A stretch of 64,000 nt of DNA, from the NCBI GenBank assembly GCA_025463265.1, contig JAOBWH010000132.1, positions 1-64,000 on the forward strand, in the 5' to 3' direction. Below, one piece after another: positions 9,037 to 18,588 of this stretch. The stretch comes from Ilumatobacteraceae bacterium. Lineage in GTDB: Bacteria > Actinomycetota > Acidimicrobiia > Acidimicrobiales > Iamiaceae. The position numbers and the translations under genes are program-made. Numbering within the stretch: position 1 is the first letter of the stretch; every line of letters begins with the position of its first letter. A model generated the notes under the pieces. It ran no database searches. It saw only the letters and a list, made by a program, of their open reading frames with translations, and had not been told where the DNA came from.

Positions 9037-10482
9037 TCAGAAGCTGCCGGTGGCCTCGAGGGTGTAGCGCTCGGCCCGGCGGTCGCTGCCGACCGACTCG
9101 ACCCGGACCCGCAGCAGCGTGGCGTTGTCGAAGATGCAGTCGGGATCGCCGATCGTGATCGTGGCCGGCGTGCCGTCGCTGCTGGCCTTGCTCCCGAGCT
9201 CGACATCGCCGTCGAGCACGGTGAGGCGCTGGCTCAGCCCGAGCGGTGCCGTGAGCGTGACGCGCAGCTCGCCGTCGCACAGCAGCTGGTAGCCATCGCC
9301 CACATCGAGCAGGTAGGTGTCGACGTCGTCGGTGGGGACCAGGTTGGCGGTGAGCGACCCGTCGAGCATCGAGTCGTCGGCCAGGTCGTCGGGCGCCGCT
9401 TCGCAGCCGTTCGCAGCCTTGCCGTCGTAGTCGGCGAACCCGGGGTTGCACGCCCGCCCATCGGTGTTGGGCGCCGGCTCCTCGCCGCAGCCCTGGAAGG
9501 GGAGCGGAGCACACGTGGTGGTGGTCGTGGTGGGCCGGGCCGTGGTGGAGACCGTGGCGCCGGCGAGGCGGCCCTGGTTGCCGTCGCCGCCGGTGAGGAC
9601 GGCGAGGGCACCGGCGACGAGCAGCAGGACCACGAGCAGCCCGCCCAGCAGCCCCCACCGGTTCCGTCCGGTGACCGCCCGCTGGGCGATGGTGCGGGGG
9701 TGGGTGCCGTCCGGCCCGCCGCGAGCCGCGGCCGCCGACGGCCGGGCCGCCGGGTCCTTGGCGAGCATGGCCTCGATCCGGCGGCGCAGCTCCGGCGGCA
9801 GCGCCTTGGGCACCTTCTCGGTGCGCCCGGCGGCGGCGCGCAGGAGCAGCAGCCGCGGCTCGCCGACGCCGAAGGGCCCCGCGCCCGTGGCGGCGAACAG
9901 GAGCGTCGCCCCGAGGCAGAACACGTCCGACGCCGAGGTGGCCTCGTCTCCTCGCGCCTGCTCGGGCGACATGAACCCGGGGGTGCCCACGACCATCTCG
10001 GTCGCCGTGAGGCCCGGCGTGGCGTCGCGGTGGACGGCGACGCCGAAGTCCGCCAGGTGCGGATCGCCGGCGGCGTCGAACAGGACGTTCGCCGGCTTGA
10101 TGTCGCGGTGGACGATGCCCTGACGGTGCGCGGCCGCCAGCGCGTCGAGGAGGAGATCGGCCAGCCGCCCGACCTCATCGGCCGCGAGCGGGCCGTGCTC
10201 GTTGACCCGTTGGGCGAGGTTCCCCCCAGGGAGGAAGTCCATCACCAGGACGATGTCGTCGTCCTCGTCGATGACCTCGCGGAGCGCCACGACGCCGGGG
10301 TGGTCGAGCTGCTGGAGGACCTCGGCCTCTCGACGGATCCGTTGGCGGGCCTTCGCCAGCTCCTCGGGCGTGCCGTGCAGCGAGAGGCGCTTGAGCGCCA
10401 CCTCCTCGCCGTCGGGACCGCGAGCCAGATCCACCACGCCCATGCCGCCGCGACCGATGCGGCGGACGGTCTCGTAGGTCAC
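9037..10482 (-). CDS. Eukaryotic-like Ser/Thr protein kinase with TM segment and secreted C-terminal domain
   Basis: VTYETVRRIGRGGMGVVDLARGPDGEEVALKRL; IVHRDIKPANVLFD; DFGVAVH; GTPGFMSPEQ; TM LLGGLLVVLLLVAGALAVL; Cys-containing ectodomain. Confidence 0.93.
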   Translation of the reverse strand: MTYETVRRIGRGGMGVVDLARGPDGEEVALKRLSLHGTPEELAKARQRIRREAEVLQQLDHPGVVALREVIDEDDDIVLVMDFLPGGNLAQRVNEHGPLAADEVGRLADLLLDALAAAHRQGIVHRDIKPANVLFDAAGDPHLADFGVAVHRDATPGLTATEMVVGTPGFMSPEQARGDEATSASDVFCLGATLLFAATGAGPFGVGEPRLLLLRAAAGRTEKVPKALPPELRRRIEAMLAKDPAARPSAAAARGGPDGTHPRTIAQRAVTGRNRWGLLGGLLVVLLLVAGALAVLTGGDGNQGRLAGATVSTTARPTTTTTTCAPLPFQGCGEEPAPNTDGRACNPGFADYDGKAANGCEAAPDDLADDSMLDGSLTANLVPTDDVDTYLLDVGDGYQLLCDGELRVTLTAPLGLSQRLTVLDGDVELGSKASSDGTPATITIGDPDCIFDNATLLRVRVESVGSDRRAERYTLEATGSF

Positions 10483-10613
10483 GGCGGCCAGGGTAGGAGG
10501 TGCGGTCGCCCCGCCCGCAGCCGGGCGGCTCGTGTTTCCGGTCCCTTGCCCCCACCTGTTGCCGGAGGCGAAGTGCGCGTGGTTTGGGCGGGGACCCCGG
10601 TAAGGTGGAACAC

Positions 10614-10796
10614 GTGACCGAGACTGCAGTGCCAGAGATCGTGATCCAAGAAGCGTTGGCCGTCATCGACCAAGCCCTCGGGACCATGCAGCAACGAGCG
10701 CTCGTCTCCACCGATGAGGTGGCGGACCTGCTCTTGGACCTGCGGCTCCTGTTGGCTGCGGCCGCTGCCACCGCACCTGTCGCTACCGGCGTCTGA
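10614..10796 (+). CDS. Small protein of unknown function (60 aa)
   Basis: GTG 7 nt after TAAGGT; VTETAVPEIVIQEALAVIDQALGTMQQRALVSTDEVADLLLDLRLLLAAAAATAPVATGV, predicted amphipathic helices. Confidence 0.55.
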   Translation: MTETAVPEIVIQEALAVIDQALGTMQQRALVSTDEVADLLLDLRLLLAAAAATAPVATGV

Positions 10797-10820
10797 TCCG
10801 GGAGCGGCAGCGGGTGCGTT

Positions 10821-12230
10821 CTACGCGCCCCGGAGAGCGAGGAGCTCGGCGAACGACGCCTCGATGTCCTGGCGCAGCAGGTCGGGCGCGTCGACGGCGG
10901 CGCGGTCTGCGTGCAGACCCACGTTGAGCACCCCGCGGTAGCTCATGGTGGTGAGGTTCCACGCCGTGCCGGCGATGGGCCCGAGCGGGTAGTTGCCGGT
11001 CATCAGCGCGCCGGCGATGTAGAGGTCGAACGGCGCCGCCCGCACGTTCGACGTGGCGAAGTCGACGGTCATGACCTGCTGGCGGGCGATGCGCACGAGC
11101 ACCGGCTGGGGGAGCAGGTTCACCAGGCCCGCCAGGGAGGCGGTGAGGCCCATCGACCGTTCCGTCTTGGTCACCGCCAAGCGCTCGTGGACCGCCCGGA
11201 AGCGCTCGGAGGGGTCGGCGTCGAGCGGGACCAGCACGCGCGTGGGGGTGAACGCGTTTCCGCCCGGTGAACGGTCGGCTCGCGTGCTCACCGGCATCGA
11301 CATGCGCAGCTCGGCGACGCCCACGCCCCTTCTCCGGTGGTAGGCGCCGGCCCCTCCGGCGGCTGCGGCCACGAACAGGTCGTTGATGGAGCCGCCGAGG
11401 TGCCCGGCTGCTGACTTCACGTCGGCGAGGGGCACGTCGAAGATCTCGAGCTGGCGGTCGAGCGATCGCTCGGACCAGAGCGGGGAGCGGTGGCCGTCGA
11501 CCACGCCGAGCTGGCGGACCAGCGAGCGCGTGGTCGCGGCGGTCTCCGCCGGGAGGGCGGCGAGCACCGACGCGGCCTGGAGGGGGTCGCGCGCCAGGTC
11601 GGTGGCGGACCCGACCAGCCGGCGGGCAGCATCGGCGCTGCGGCGGGGCAGGGCGCTGACCGCATCGACCGCACCAGCCCACGGCGGCCGGCTCGGTGGT
11701 GGGGGCGGTCCGTCGTCGACGGCCGGTGGCTCGGGTGCGTCGCGGGCCAGGTCGATGAACTCGACCGACATGCGGATCCCGCCCTCGCCGTCGGTGATGG
11801 TGTGGTGCATCTTCTGCACCATGGCAGCGCCGCCGTCGGGCAGGCCCTCGATGACCGTGAACTCCCACAGCGGGCGGTCCCGGTCGAACGGCGAGCCGGC
11901 CAGATCGACCGCGATCGCCCGGGCGTCCGCCTCGGTGGCACCGGCGGGCAGCTGCACCCAGCGGAGGTGGCGGTCCAGGTCGAAGTCCGGATCCTCCTCC
12001 CACGTCGGGTGGGTGGGGCCGAAGCCGTCGACCACGCGGCGCCGCAGGCGGGGGACCGTGCGGCTGGCACGCCACATGCGACGTCGGAGCCGCTCCGGGT
12101 CCGGGGCCTGGTCGAAGAACGTGAGGTTGGCGAACGTCGACGACAGGACCGGGTCGGCCTCGAGGCTCCACATCATCGCTTCGAGGTCGCTCATGCGCTC
12201 CGACGTGGCGGGCGGCTCAGAGCTGGTCAT
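10821..12230 (-). CDS. Wax ester synthase/diacylglycerol acyltransferase (WS/DGAT) family
   Basis: QKMHHTITDGEGG (HHxxxDG catalytic motif), PFDRDRPLWEFTVIEGL, WNLTTMSYRGVLNVGLHADRAAV. Confidence 0.93.
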   Translation of the reverse strand: MTSSEPPATSERMSDLEAMMWSLEADPVLSSTFANLTFFDQAPDPERLRRRMWRASRTVPRLRRRVVDGFGPTHPTWEEDPDFDLDRHLRWVQLPAGATEADARAIAVDLAGSPFDRDRPLWEFTVIEGLPDGGAAMVQKMHHTITDGEGGIRMSVEFIDLARDAPEPPAVDDGPPPPPSRPPWAGAVDAVSALPRRSADAARRLVGSATDLARDPLQAASVLAALPAETAATTRSLVRQLGVVDGHRSPLWSERSLDRQLEIFDVPLADVKSAAGHLGGSINDLFVAAAAGGAGAYHRRRGVGVAELRMSMPVSTRADRSPGGNAFTPTRVLVPLDADPSERFRAVHERLAVTKTERSMGLTASLAGLVNLLPQPVLVRIARQQVMTVDFATSNVRAAPFDLYIAGALMTGNYPLGPIAGTAWNLTTMSYRGVLNVGLHADRAAVDAPDLLRQDIEASFAELLALRGA

Positions 12231-12793
12231 CGAGGGGGCACGGGCCAGAGCCGCCGCACGACCTGAGCGTAGGCCACGCCGATGGCGGCGCCGGCGAGCA
12301 CGTCGCTGGCGTGGTGCACCTTCACGTGGACCCGGCTGGTGGCCACGACGGCAGCCAGGCCGTAGTAGAGCGGTGCCGCCTTCGGGCGGCGGTGGCTGAG
12401 CATCCCGGCCGCAGCCAGGGCGGAGCTGGCGTGGCCGCTGGGGAAGCTGGACGTGCGGGGGAGGCGGACGTGGTGCGGGTGCTCGTGGTCCGCCACGGGT
12501 CGGGGCCGGCGGACCAGCCGCTTGATCCCCTGGTTGACCAGGATCGACTCGCCCAGCAGGAGGACGCCGAGGCGCAGCGCCGCGTCCGCATCCTCCTCGG
12601 ACCGGATCCCCTCGATGCCGGCGAGGATCAGCCAGATCACGCTGAAGTCGCCCAGCTCCGAGGCCAGGTAGAACAGGCGGTCGGCCGCCTCGTGCCCTCG
12701 GAAGACCCGTCCCCACGCCGCGTCGGCGGCCTCGTCGAGCTGATCCAGCCTGGATCGGGGGGACGGCGGAGCTTCCGGGACCGGTTCGAGCAC
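12227..12793 (-). CDS. PAP2 superfamily phosphatase
   Basis: KRLVRRPRP...SSFPSGHASSALAAAG...SRVHVKVHHASDVLAGAAIG (KxxxxxxRP-PSGH-SRxxxxxHxxxD). Confidence 0.9.
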   Translation of the reverse strand: MLEPVPEAPPSPRSRLDQLDEAADAAWGRVFRGHEAADRLFYLASELGDFSVIWLILAGIEGIRSEEDADAALRLGVLLLGESILVNQGIKRLVRRPRPVADHEHPHHVRLPRTSSFPSGHASSALAAAGMLSHRRPKAAPLYYGLAAVVATSRVHVKVHHASDVLAGAAIGVAYAQVVRRLWPVPPR

Positions 12794-12802
12794 CTCGGCA
12801 CC

Positions 12803-13624
12803 CTAGGAGACGGCGAGCTCCACGGGAACCGGGCGAGCCGCCTCGACCAGGGTGATGTCACCGCCCTGGGCCGGGCAGTAGGCCTGGAACGAGCACCAGG
12901 CGCAGAGCGGTCCGGGGCGAGGGCGGAAGTCCTCCCGCTCGCACGCGGTGGCGATGGCCGACCACAGAGCCCGGAGCTTGTTCTTGAGCGCCCGGATGGC
13001 CTGCTCCGTGGGCTCGGTGGTGATGGTGAGGCCGTCGCCCAGGTAGATGAGCTTCACCTGGGCGGGCAACACGCCGAACAGCTCCTCGCACAGCAGCGCG
13101 TAGAACGTGACGCCTCCGAGGCGGCCCTGCTGGTAGTTGGCGCTGGGGGAGCGGCCGGTCTTGTAGTCGGTGACGACGAGGCCGCCCTCCGCGTTGAGCT
13201 CCAACCGGTCGATGATGCCGCGCACCCGGATGGCGTCGACCTGGGTCTCCAACATGAGCTCCAGACCCACCGGATGGATCGTGGAGGGATCCTCCACCTC
13301 GAAGTACCGGCGGACCAGCTGGTCCGCTTCGGCGAAGAAGGCCGCGTCGGCCTCCGCATCGAGCGCGAGCCCGGTGAACTCCGGATCCTCCCGGATGGTG
13401 GCCGCCGCTCGCCCGAGGTCCTCGATCGCGTGGTCGAGCGTGCGCTCGGGCGCCTCCCGGTCGAACAGGTGCTCCAGGGCGAGGTGGACGAGGGTGCCCT
13501 TGGTGGCGGCCGCCGACGGCGCCTCCGGCAGGCGGTCGATCGCGGAGAAGCGGAACGCGAGCGCGCAGTCCTTGAAGGACGACACCTTGGAGGGCGAGAG
13601 CGTGGCGGGTGGCGAGAAGGCCAT
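12803..13624 (-). CDS. RecB-family PD-(D/E)XK exonuclease
   Basis: LSPSKVSSFKDCALAFRF; GGLVVTDYKTGRSP; C-terminal CEREDFRPRPGPLCAWCSFQAYCPAQ Fe-S-like Cys cluster. Confidence 0.87.
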   Translation of the reverse strand: MAFSPPATLSPSKVSSFKDCALAFRFSAIDRLPEAPSAAATKGTLVHLALEHLFDREAPERTLDHAIEDLGRAAATIREDPEFTGLALDAEADAAFFAEADQLVRRYFEVEDPSTIHPVGLELMLETQVDAIRVRGIIDRLELNAEGGLVVTDYKTGRSPSANYQQGRLGGVTFYALLCEELFGVLPAQVKLIYLGDGLTITTEPTEQAIRALKNKLRALWSAIATACEREDFRPRPGPLCAWCSFQAYCPAQGGDITLVEAARPVPVELAVS

Positions 13625-13680
13625 GGACGCACCGTACCCGGGGGGTCTGACAGCTGGGCCGACCTGGGTACGCTCCTGCG

Positions 13681-14073
13681 GTGCCCGAGCCCGACGCCCC
13701 CCTCGACGACGAGCTGGTGGCGGCCAACGCCGCCTTCTACGCCGCCTTCGAGCAGCGCGACCTCGACGCCATGTCCGAGGTGTGGCTGCACGAGGACCAC
13801 GTCGTGTGCACCCACCCGGGCTGGGCCTCGCTGCACGGCTGGCCGGCGGTGGCCGCTTCGTGGTTCGCCCTCTTCCAGGGCGACCAGCCGATGCAGTTCA
13901 TCCTCACCAAGGTGGCGTCCACGGTGCGCGGCGACCTCGGATGGGTGACGGTCGACGAGAACCTGATCGCCGGCCCTCAGGCCCAGACGGTGGCGGCGGT
14001 GAACCTGTTCGAGCGGCGCGGCGGGGCGTGGAAGCTGGTGCTCCACGTCGGTTCGGGCATCGCACCGGGCTGA
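13681..14073 (+). CDS. NTF2/SnoaL-like domain protein
   Basis: VPEPDAPLDDELVAANAAFYAAFEQRDLDAMSEVWLHEDHVVCTHPGWASLHGWPAVAASWFALFQG; TACGCT 6 nt upstream of GTG. Confidence 0.85.
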   Translation: MPEPDAPLDDELVAANAAFYAAFEQRDLDAMSEVWLHEDHVVCTHPGWASLHGWPAVAASWFALFQGDQPMQFILTKVASTVRGDLGWVTVDENLIAGPQAQTVAAVNLFERRGGAWKLVLHVGSGIAPG

Positions 14074-14132
14074 TCGGGCGGCCGGCGGCGATCTGGCCCC
14101 TAATCTGTGGGTCCGCCCCGAGGTGACGACTG

Positions 14133-14747
14133 ATGCCGACCGACACCCACGTCGAAGAACCGATCGATGGCCGCACCGCGCGTGCCGTGCGGACCAAGGA
14201 CGCCATCGTCGACGCCACCCTCGCGCTCATCGACGAGGGCGACCTGCGCCCCACCGGTCCGCGCATCGCCGAGCGGGCCGGGGTGTCGGTGCGATCGATC
14301 TTCCAGCACTTCGATGACCTCGACGCCCTGTTCTCGGCGGTGGGAGAACGGGTGGTGGTCCGCATCGCGGCGCTGATCCACGCGATCGACCCGACCGAGC
14401 CGCTGCCGGACCGCACCCGAGCGTTCCTGGCGCAGCGTGCCATGGTCATGGAGTCGCTGACGCCGGTGCTCCGGGCCGCCCTGGTCCACGCCGCTTCCTC
14501 CACCGTGATCCGCAGCCAGTTCGAGAACGGGCACCAGTTCCTGGTCGCCCAGATCGACGAGGTCTTCGCCCCTGAGATCGCCGCGGCCGGTGACGGCGGT
14601 CCGGTGCTGCGGGACGGACTGGTCGTCGCCCTGTCGTGGTCGTCCTGGGACCTTCTGCGCGGCGCGCAGGGCCGGTCGGTCGACCAAGCGCGGGAGGTCG
14701 CGGCGTCGCTGGTGGGCGCCCTGCTCGCCGGTGCGGGCCCGTCGTGA
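14133..14747 (+). CDS. TetR/AcrR family transcriptional regulator
   Basis: RTKDAIVDATLALIDEGDLRPTGPRIAERAGVSVRSIFQHFDDLDALFSAVGERV. Confidence 0.9.
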   Translation: MPTDTHVEEPIDGRTARAVRTKDAIVDATLALIDEGDLRPTGPRIAERAGVSVRSIFQHFDDLDALFSAVGERVVVRIAALIHAIDPTEPLPDRTRAFLAQRAMVMESLTPVLRAALVHAASSTVIRSQFENGHQFLVAQIDEVFAPEIAAAGDGGPVLRDGLVVALSWSSWDLLRGAQGRSVDQAREVAASLVGALLAGAGPS

Positions 14748-15079
14748 CCGACCCGGTGCCCCCGCAGCCCATCACCCGGGTGCCGACGGGCCGGCTGTGG
14801 GCCGCACCGCGGCTCGCGGAGCGGCTGGGGGCCCGGCCGATCACCGTCGAACAGCTGGCTGCTGCCCTCGCCCGCACCCACGAGTGGTTCGAGGCGAACA
14901 GCGGGTGGGCGCCGCCGGACCCCGAGACGCTCGCCGACTGGGCGGCCGAGGGGGCCTGCCGGGCGCCCGATGACTGCTGGACGCCGCTCCACGGCGTGTG
15001 CCGTCACGGACTGGTGGCCTGGCAGGTGGTCATCGACGAGCTGGAGGAGCTCGACGCCGCCACCCTCCGCAAGCCCTGA
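14744..15079 (+). CDS. Conserved hypothetical protein
   Basis: GTGA overlap with the TetR stop; VTDPVPPQPITRVPTGRLWAAPRLAERLGARPITVEQLAAALARTHEWFEANSGWAPPDPETLADW.... Confidence 0.6.
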   Translation: MTDPVPPQPITRVPTGRLWAAPRLAERLGARPITVEQLAAALARTHEWFEANSGWAPPDPETLADWAAEGACRAPDDCWTPLHGVCRHGLVAWQVVIDELEELDAATLRKP

Positions 15080-15107
15080 CCGCCCTGCTGGGCTGCGAGC
15101 AGGCTGG

Positions 15108-16622
15108 TCAGACGGTGCGGACGGCGCCGCCCCGGCGCGGATCCCCGGCCCCGCCGATGCCGGGGGCCACGGCGTGGACCCCGCCGAAGTACATGCTCGG
15201 CGCCGGCCACACGTTGACCCGATGGTCGGCCTCGAGGGCGGCCAGGACCCCCGGGTGCAGGCCGGGCTCGGCCTCGAGGTGGTCGGTGTCCCAGTGGATC
15301 CTCGGGGCGAGGACCGCCTCTTCGAGCGGCGTGGCGTCGTCGACCGTGGCGGTGAGGACCTGGAGCAGGGCGCTGCGGATGCGCTTGGACCCGCCGCTGC
15401 CGAGGGCGAGCTCGACCTCGCCGTCGGGCGTCAGCACGAACGTGGGCGACATCATCGAGGCGACCCGCACCCCGGGCGGGGCGGCGTGGAAGCCGTCGGG
15501 GTGGAGGTCGTCCTCGCCCAGCATGTTGTTGCAGCAGATGCCGGTGCCGGCGATGACGTCGCCGGAGCACTCCCCGTTCGAGGTGGTCATGGCGGCGACG
15601 TTGCCCTCGGCGTCGGCCACCGTCACGTGCGTGGTGCCCCGGGTGGCGATGGGGCGGGTGCCGGGGTCGTCGTCGAGGACGCCCCGCAGTGCGGCGAGCA
15701 CCTCGGGGTGCCCGGCGGCCCGGTCCCGGTCGACGCCGGCCATGATGCGGGTCAGCTGCTGCGCCCGCTCCGGCGAGTCCGCCGGACGTGCCGGTCCTTC
15801 GGCCTCCAGGCGGTGCAGGGCGAGGGCGAGCAGTGCCCCGCCGAACGTGGGGGGCGGGTTCGTGAGCAGGGTGCGGTCCCGGTAGCGGGCCCGCAGGGGG
15901 GTGCGCTCGATCACCTCGAACGCCGCCAGGTCGTCCAGGGTGACCAGCCCGCCGTCGGCCCCGAGCTGGGCCACCAGGCGCTCGGCCAGCGGACCTTCGT
16001 AGAAGGTGGCGTGGGGATCGTCGCCGAGCGCCTGGAGGAACGAAGCCAGGTCCGGGTTGCGCAGGACGTCACCGGCACGCAGCAGGTGGCCGTGCGGGAA
16101 GAAGATCGCGCGGCTGGCCTCGGTGCGTTCCAGGATCGGGGCCAGCAGGGCGAAGTCGGCGCTCTGAGTCACGGTCACCTCGACGCCGTCGGCGGCCAGG
16201 GCGATGGCGGGGGCGACCACGGCGGCGAGCGGCAGCCGGCCGAGGCGCCGGTGCACGTGCAGGTACCCGGCGAGGACGCCCGGCACCGCCACCGAACCTG
16301 CGCCGCAGTGGAAGGTCTGGGTGGCGGCGCCGAAGTCCACCGAGACCTCGTCGAAGACCGGGGCCGTCGCATCGGCGGGCAGGCCCCGACCCGGCGTGTC
16401 GACGAAGAAGTCGAACAGCACGTCGCCCTTCTCGGGCGAGCGGGCGAGGAGGAAGCCGCCGCCCGCCAGGCTGGTGAAGCCCGGCTCGCAGACCGCCGAG
16501 GCGAACCCGGCGGCGATGATGGCGTCGAACGCGTTCCCGCCCTGCTCGAGCGCGGAGGCGGCGGCGTCGGCCGCGCGGAGGTGACCGGCCGCGACGATCC
16601 CGTTGGTGGCGCGGCCGGTCAT
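15108..16622 (-). CDS. Gamma-glutamyltransferase family protein
   Basis: MTGRATNGIVAAGHLRAADAAASALEQGGNAFDAIIAAGFASAVCEPGFTSLAGGGFLL; catalytic TRGTTHVTVADAEGNVAAMTTSNG. Confidence 0.92.
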   Translation of the reverse strand: MTGRATNGIVAAGHLRAADAAASALEQGGNAFDAIIAAGFASAVCEPGFTSLAGGGFLLARSPEKGDVLFDFFVDTPGRGLPADATAPVFDEVSVDFGAATQTFHCGAGSVAVPGVLAGYLHVHRRLGRLPLAAVVAPAIALAADGVEVTVTQSADFALLAPILERTEASRAIFFPHGHLLRAGDVLRNPDLASFLQALGDDPHATFYEGPLAERLVAQLGADGGLVTLDDLAAFEVIERTPLRARYRDRTLLTNPPPTFGGALLALALHRLEAEGPARPADSPERAQQLTRIMAGVDRDRAAGHPEVLAALRGVLDDDPGTRPIATRGTTHVTVADAEGNVAAMTTSNGECSGDVIAGTGICCNNMLGEDDLHPDGFHAAPPGVRVASMMSPTFVLTPDGEVELALGSGGSKRIRSALLQVLTATVDDATPLEEAVLAPRIHWDTDHLEAEPGLHPGVLAALEADHRVNVWPAPSMYFGGVHAVAPGIGGAGDPRRGGAVRTV

Positions 16623-16642
16623 CGCCGGCGATGGTAAGCGGG

Positions 16643-17518
16643 TCAGGCCGTTACGACGGAGTTGATGACCCCGGCGACGACGTTGCCGGTGTTGGCCATG
16701 CCCTTGGCGTTGGGGTGCACCGGCGCGGCGTCGGTGGTGGGGACGATGGCCTCCACCCACTTGCTCGACGAGCACATGTCGTGGCCGATGCTGGACGAGG
16801 CGGTGTCGATGTAGGTGGCCCCGTTGGCGACCGCCCGAGCCCGCAACATGGCGTTGAGGTTCTTGGCCACGCTTCGCAGGTAGGTGATGTCCGAGCCCAC
16901 GATCGGAACGGTGGGCCAGCAGCCGTTCCCGGTCTCGGGGATGATCGTCGGGTAGCCCACGACGAAGATCTCGGCGCTCGGCGCCCGCTTCTTGGCCTCC
17001 ACCAGGACCTGGTCGATCTTCGGGGCCGTCGCCGTGATCTTCTCGGCGAGCAGGTCCCGCCCACTCACGACGTAGTCCGGCTTGCAGCCCTTCGAGAAGG
17101 GGTCGAGCGTGGCGCAGTTCTTCACGATGCTGCTGAAGCCGATGTCGTTGCCGCCGATCCCGATGGTCACGATCTTGGTGCTGGCGTTCAGGGCGTTGAA
17201 CTGCGGCAGGTTCGGCCCGGGCGTGACGCCCTGCTGGTTGGCGAAATCGGTGGTGGTGGCGCCCGAGCAGCTCACATCGACGAACCTGGACGCCTTGATC
17301 TTGGGGGCGGCGATCCGCGGGTAGTTGCGGTTGGATCGCAGGCAGCCCAGCGGCGCCAGCGACTGGTCCAAGATGAGCGGGCCGGCCGTGTAGCTGTCGC
17401 CGAGCGCGACGTAGGTGTCGGGCACCACCGGCTCGCATGCCGTGAGCCCCGCCGAGGCGACCACCCCCACCATCGCCAGCGCTGCTGCGAGCCTCCGCGT
17501 GGACCGGATCTTGACCAT
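16643..17518 (-). CDS. Secreted SGNH/GDSL hydrolase family lipase/esterase
   Basis: N-terminal signal/lipobox-like LTAC; YVALGDSYTAGP; GIGGNDIGF; PVHPNAKGM. Confidence 0.9.
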   Translation of the reverse strand: MVKIRSTRRLAAALAMVGVVASAGLTACEPVVPDTYVALGDSYTAGPLILDQSLAPLGCLRSNRNYPRIAAPKIKASRFVDVSCSGATTTDFANQQGVTPGPNLPQFNALNASTKIVTIGIGGNDIGFSSIVKNCATLDPFSKGCKPDYVVSGRDLLAEKITATAPKIDQVLVEAKKRAPSAEIFVVGYPTIIPETGNGCWPTVPIVGSDITYLRSVAKNLNAMLRARAVANGATYIDTASSSIGHDMCSSSKWVEAIVPTTDAAPVHPNAKGMANTGNVVAGVINSVVTA

Positions 17519-17538
17519 GGTGCTCTCCCCCGAAACGC

Positions 17539-17578
17539 ACGTGACCGCGCCCGGACGGATATCCAGGCGCGGTCACGT
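17539..17578. terminator. Strong stem-loop downstream of SDR (17609..18508)
   Basis: ACGTGACCGCGCC...GGCGCGGTCACGT, perfect 13-bp arms plus a 2-bp inner extension; no U-tract. Confidence 0.6.
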
Positions 17579-17608
17579 TACCCCTGGCGGGGTGCCAAGG
17601 TGGGTTGG

Positions 17609-18508
17609 TCAGCCGCCGAGGGCCTTGAGGGTGCCGGTGAGCTCCTCGGTGAGGTTGGCGGGCACGGTGTAGCCGTCCTCGTTGCGGATCTCGTCGAAGT
17701 GGTCGCGGATGTCTTCGACCGTGAGCGACTCGGTGTCGGTCCAGCCCTGGGTCACGCCGGTGAAGACGCGGGCCACGTGGCCGCCACCGCACGAGTAGAC
17801 CTCGCCGGTGACCGGCACGTCCTCGTGGGCCAGCCAGGCCACGACGGGGGTGATGAACTCCGGGCCGAGCTTGTCGACGAGCGGGCCGAGCAGGTCCTCG
17901 GTCATGCGGGACTTGGCGACGGGGGCGATGGCGTTGGCCTTGATGTTGTTCTTGGCGCCCTCGACGGCGAGGACCCGGGTGAACCCGACGAGGCCGGCCT
18001 TGGCGGCGCCGTAGTTGGTCTGGCCGAAGTTGCCGAAGATGCCGGCGGCCGACGAGGTGTTGACGATGCGGCCGTAGTTCTGGTCGCGCATGTGCTGCCA
18101 GGCGGCGTGGGTCACGTAGAAGGCGCCCTTGAGGTGGACGTCGATCACCGGCTCGAGCAGCTCCGGGGTCATGTTCTTGAACGCTGCGTCGCGCAGGATG
18201 CCGGCGTTGTTGATGACGATGTCGACCCGCTCGAACGAGTCGAGCGCGGTCTGGATGATGGCCTTGCCGCCCTCCGGCGTGGCGACGGAGTCGTAGTTGG
18301 CCACCGCCTCGCCGCCGGCCGCCTTGATCTCGTCGACCACCTGCTGGGCCGCGGTGTGCGAGCCGCCCTGGCCGTCGACCGAGCCGCCGAGGTCGTTGAC
18401 CACGATCAGCGCGCCGCGCTTGGCGAGCTCGAGGGCGTGGGAGCGGCCCAGGCCGCCTCCAGCGCCGGTGATGACTGCGACCTTGCCGTCGTAACCGAGA
18501 TCAGCCAT
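17609..18508 (-). CDS. SDR oxidoreductase, 3-hydroxyacyl-CoA dehydrogenase (HSD17B4-like)
   Basis: VAVITGAGGGLGRSHALELAKRGALIVVNDLGGSVDG...YGRIVNTSSAAGIFGNFGQTNYGAAKAGLVGFTRVLA. Confidence 0.92.
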   Translation of the reverse strand: MADLGYDGKVAVITGAGGGLGRSHALELAKRGALIVVNDLGGSVDGQGGSHTAAQQVVDEIKAAGGEAVANYDSVATPEGGKAIIQTALDSFERVDIVINNAGILRDAAFKNMTPELLEPVIDVHLKGAFYVTHAAWQHMRDQNYGRIVNTSSAAGIFGNFGQTNYGAAKAGLVGFTRVLAVEGAKNNIKANAIAPVAKSRMTEDLLGPLVDKLGPEFITPVVAWLAHEDVPVTGEVYSCGGGHVARVFTGVTQGWTDTESLTVEDIRDHFDEIRNEDGYTVPANLTEELTGTLKALGG

Positions 18509-18588
18509 GGGGTTGCGTGCTCCTGAAGAGGGGTCCGTGATGGGGCGTGGTCACGGTAGTGGGCACGGTCGTGCCCGTCGAAGCTGGC

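Noticed and set aside
15084-15103. CCTGCT-n8-AGCAGG hairpin between convergent genes
   Set aside because: Only 6-bp arms, and common by chance at this GC content. Too weak to list as a terminator.
14970-16637. 555-aa plus-strand ORF
   Set aside because: Antisense to the gamma-glutamyltransferase gene; a shadow ORF.
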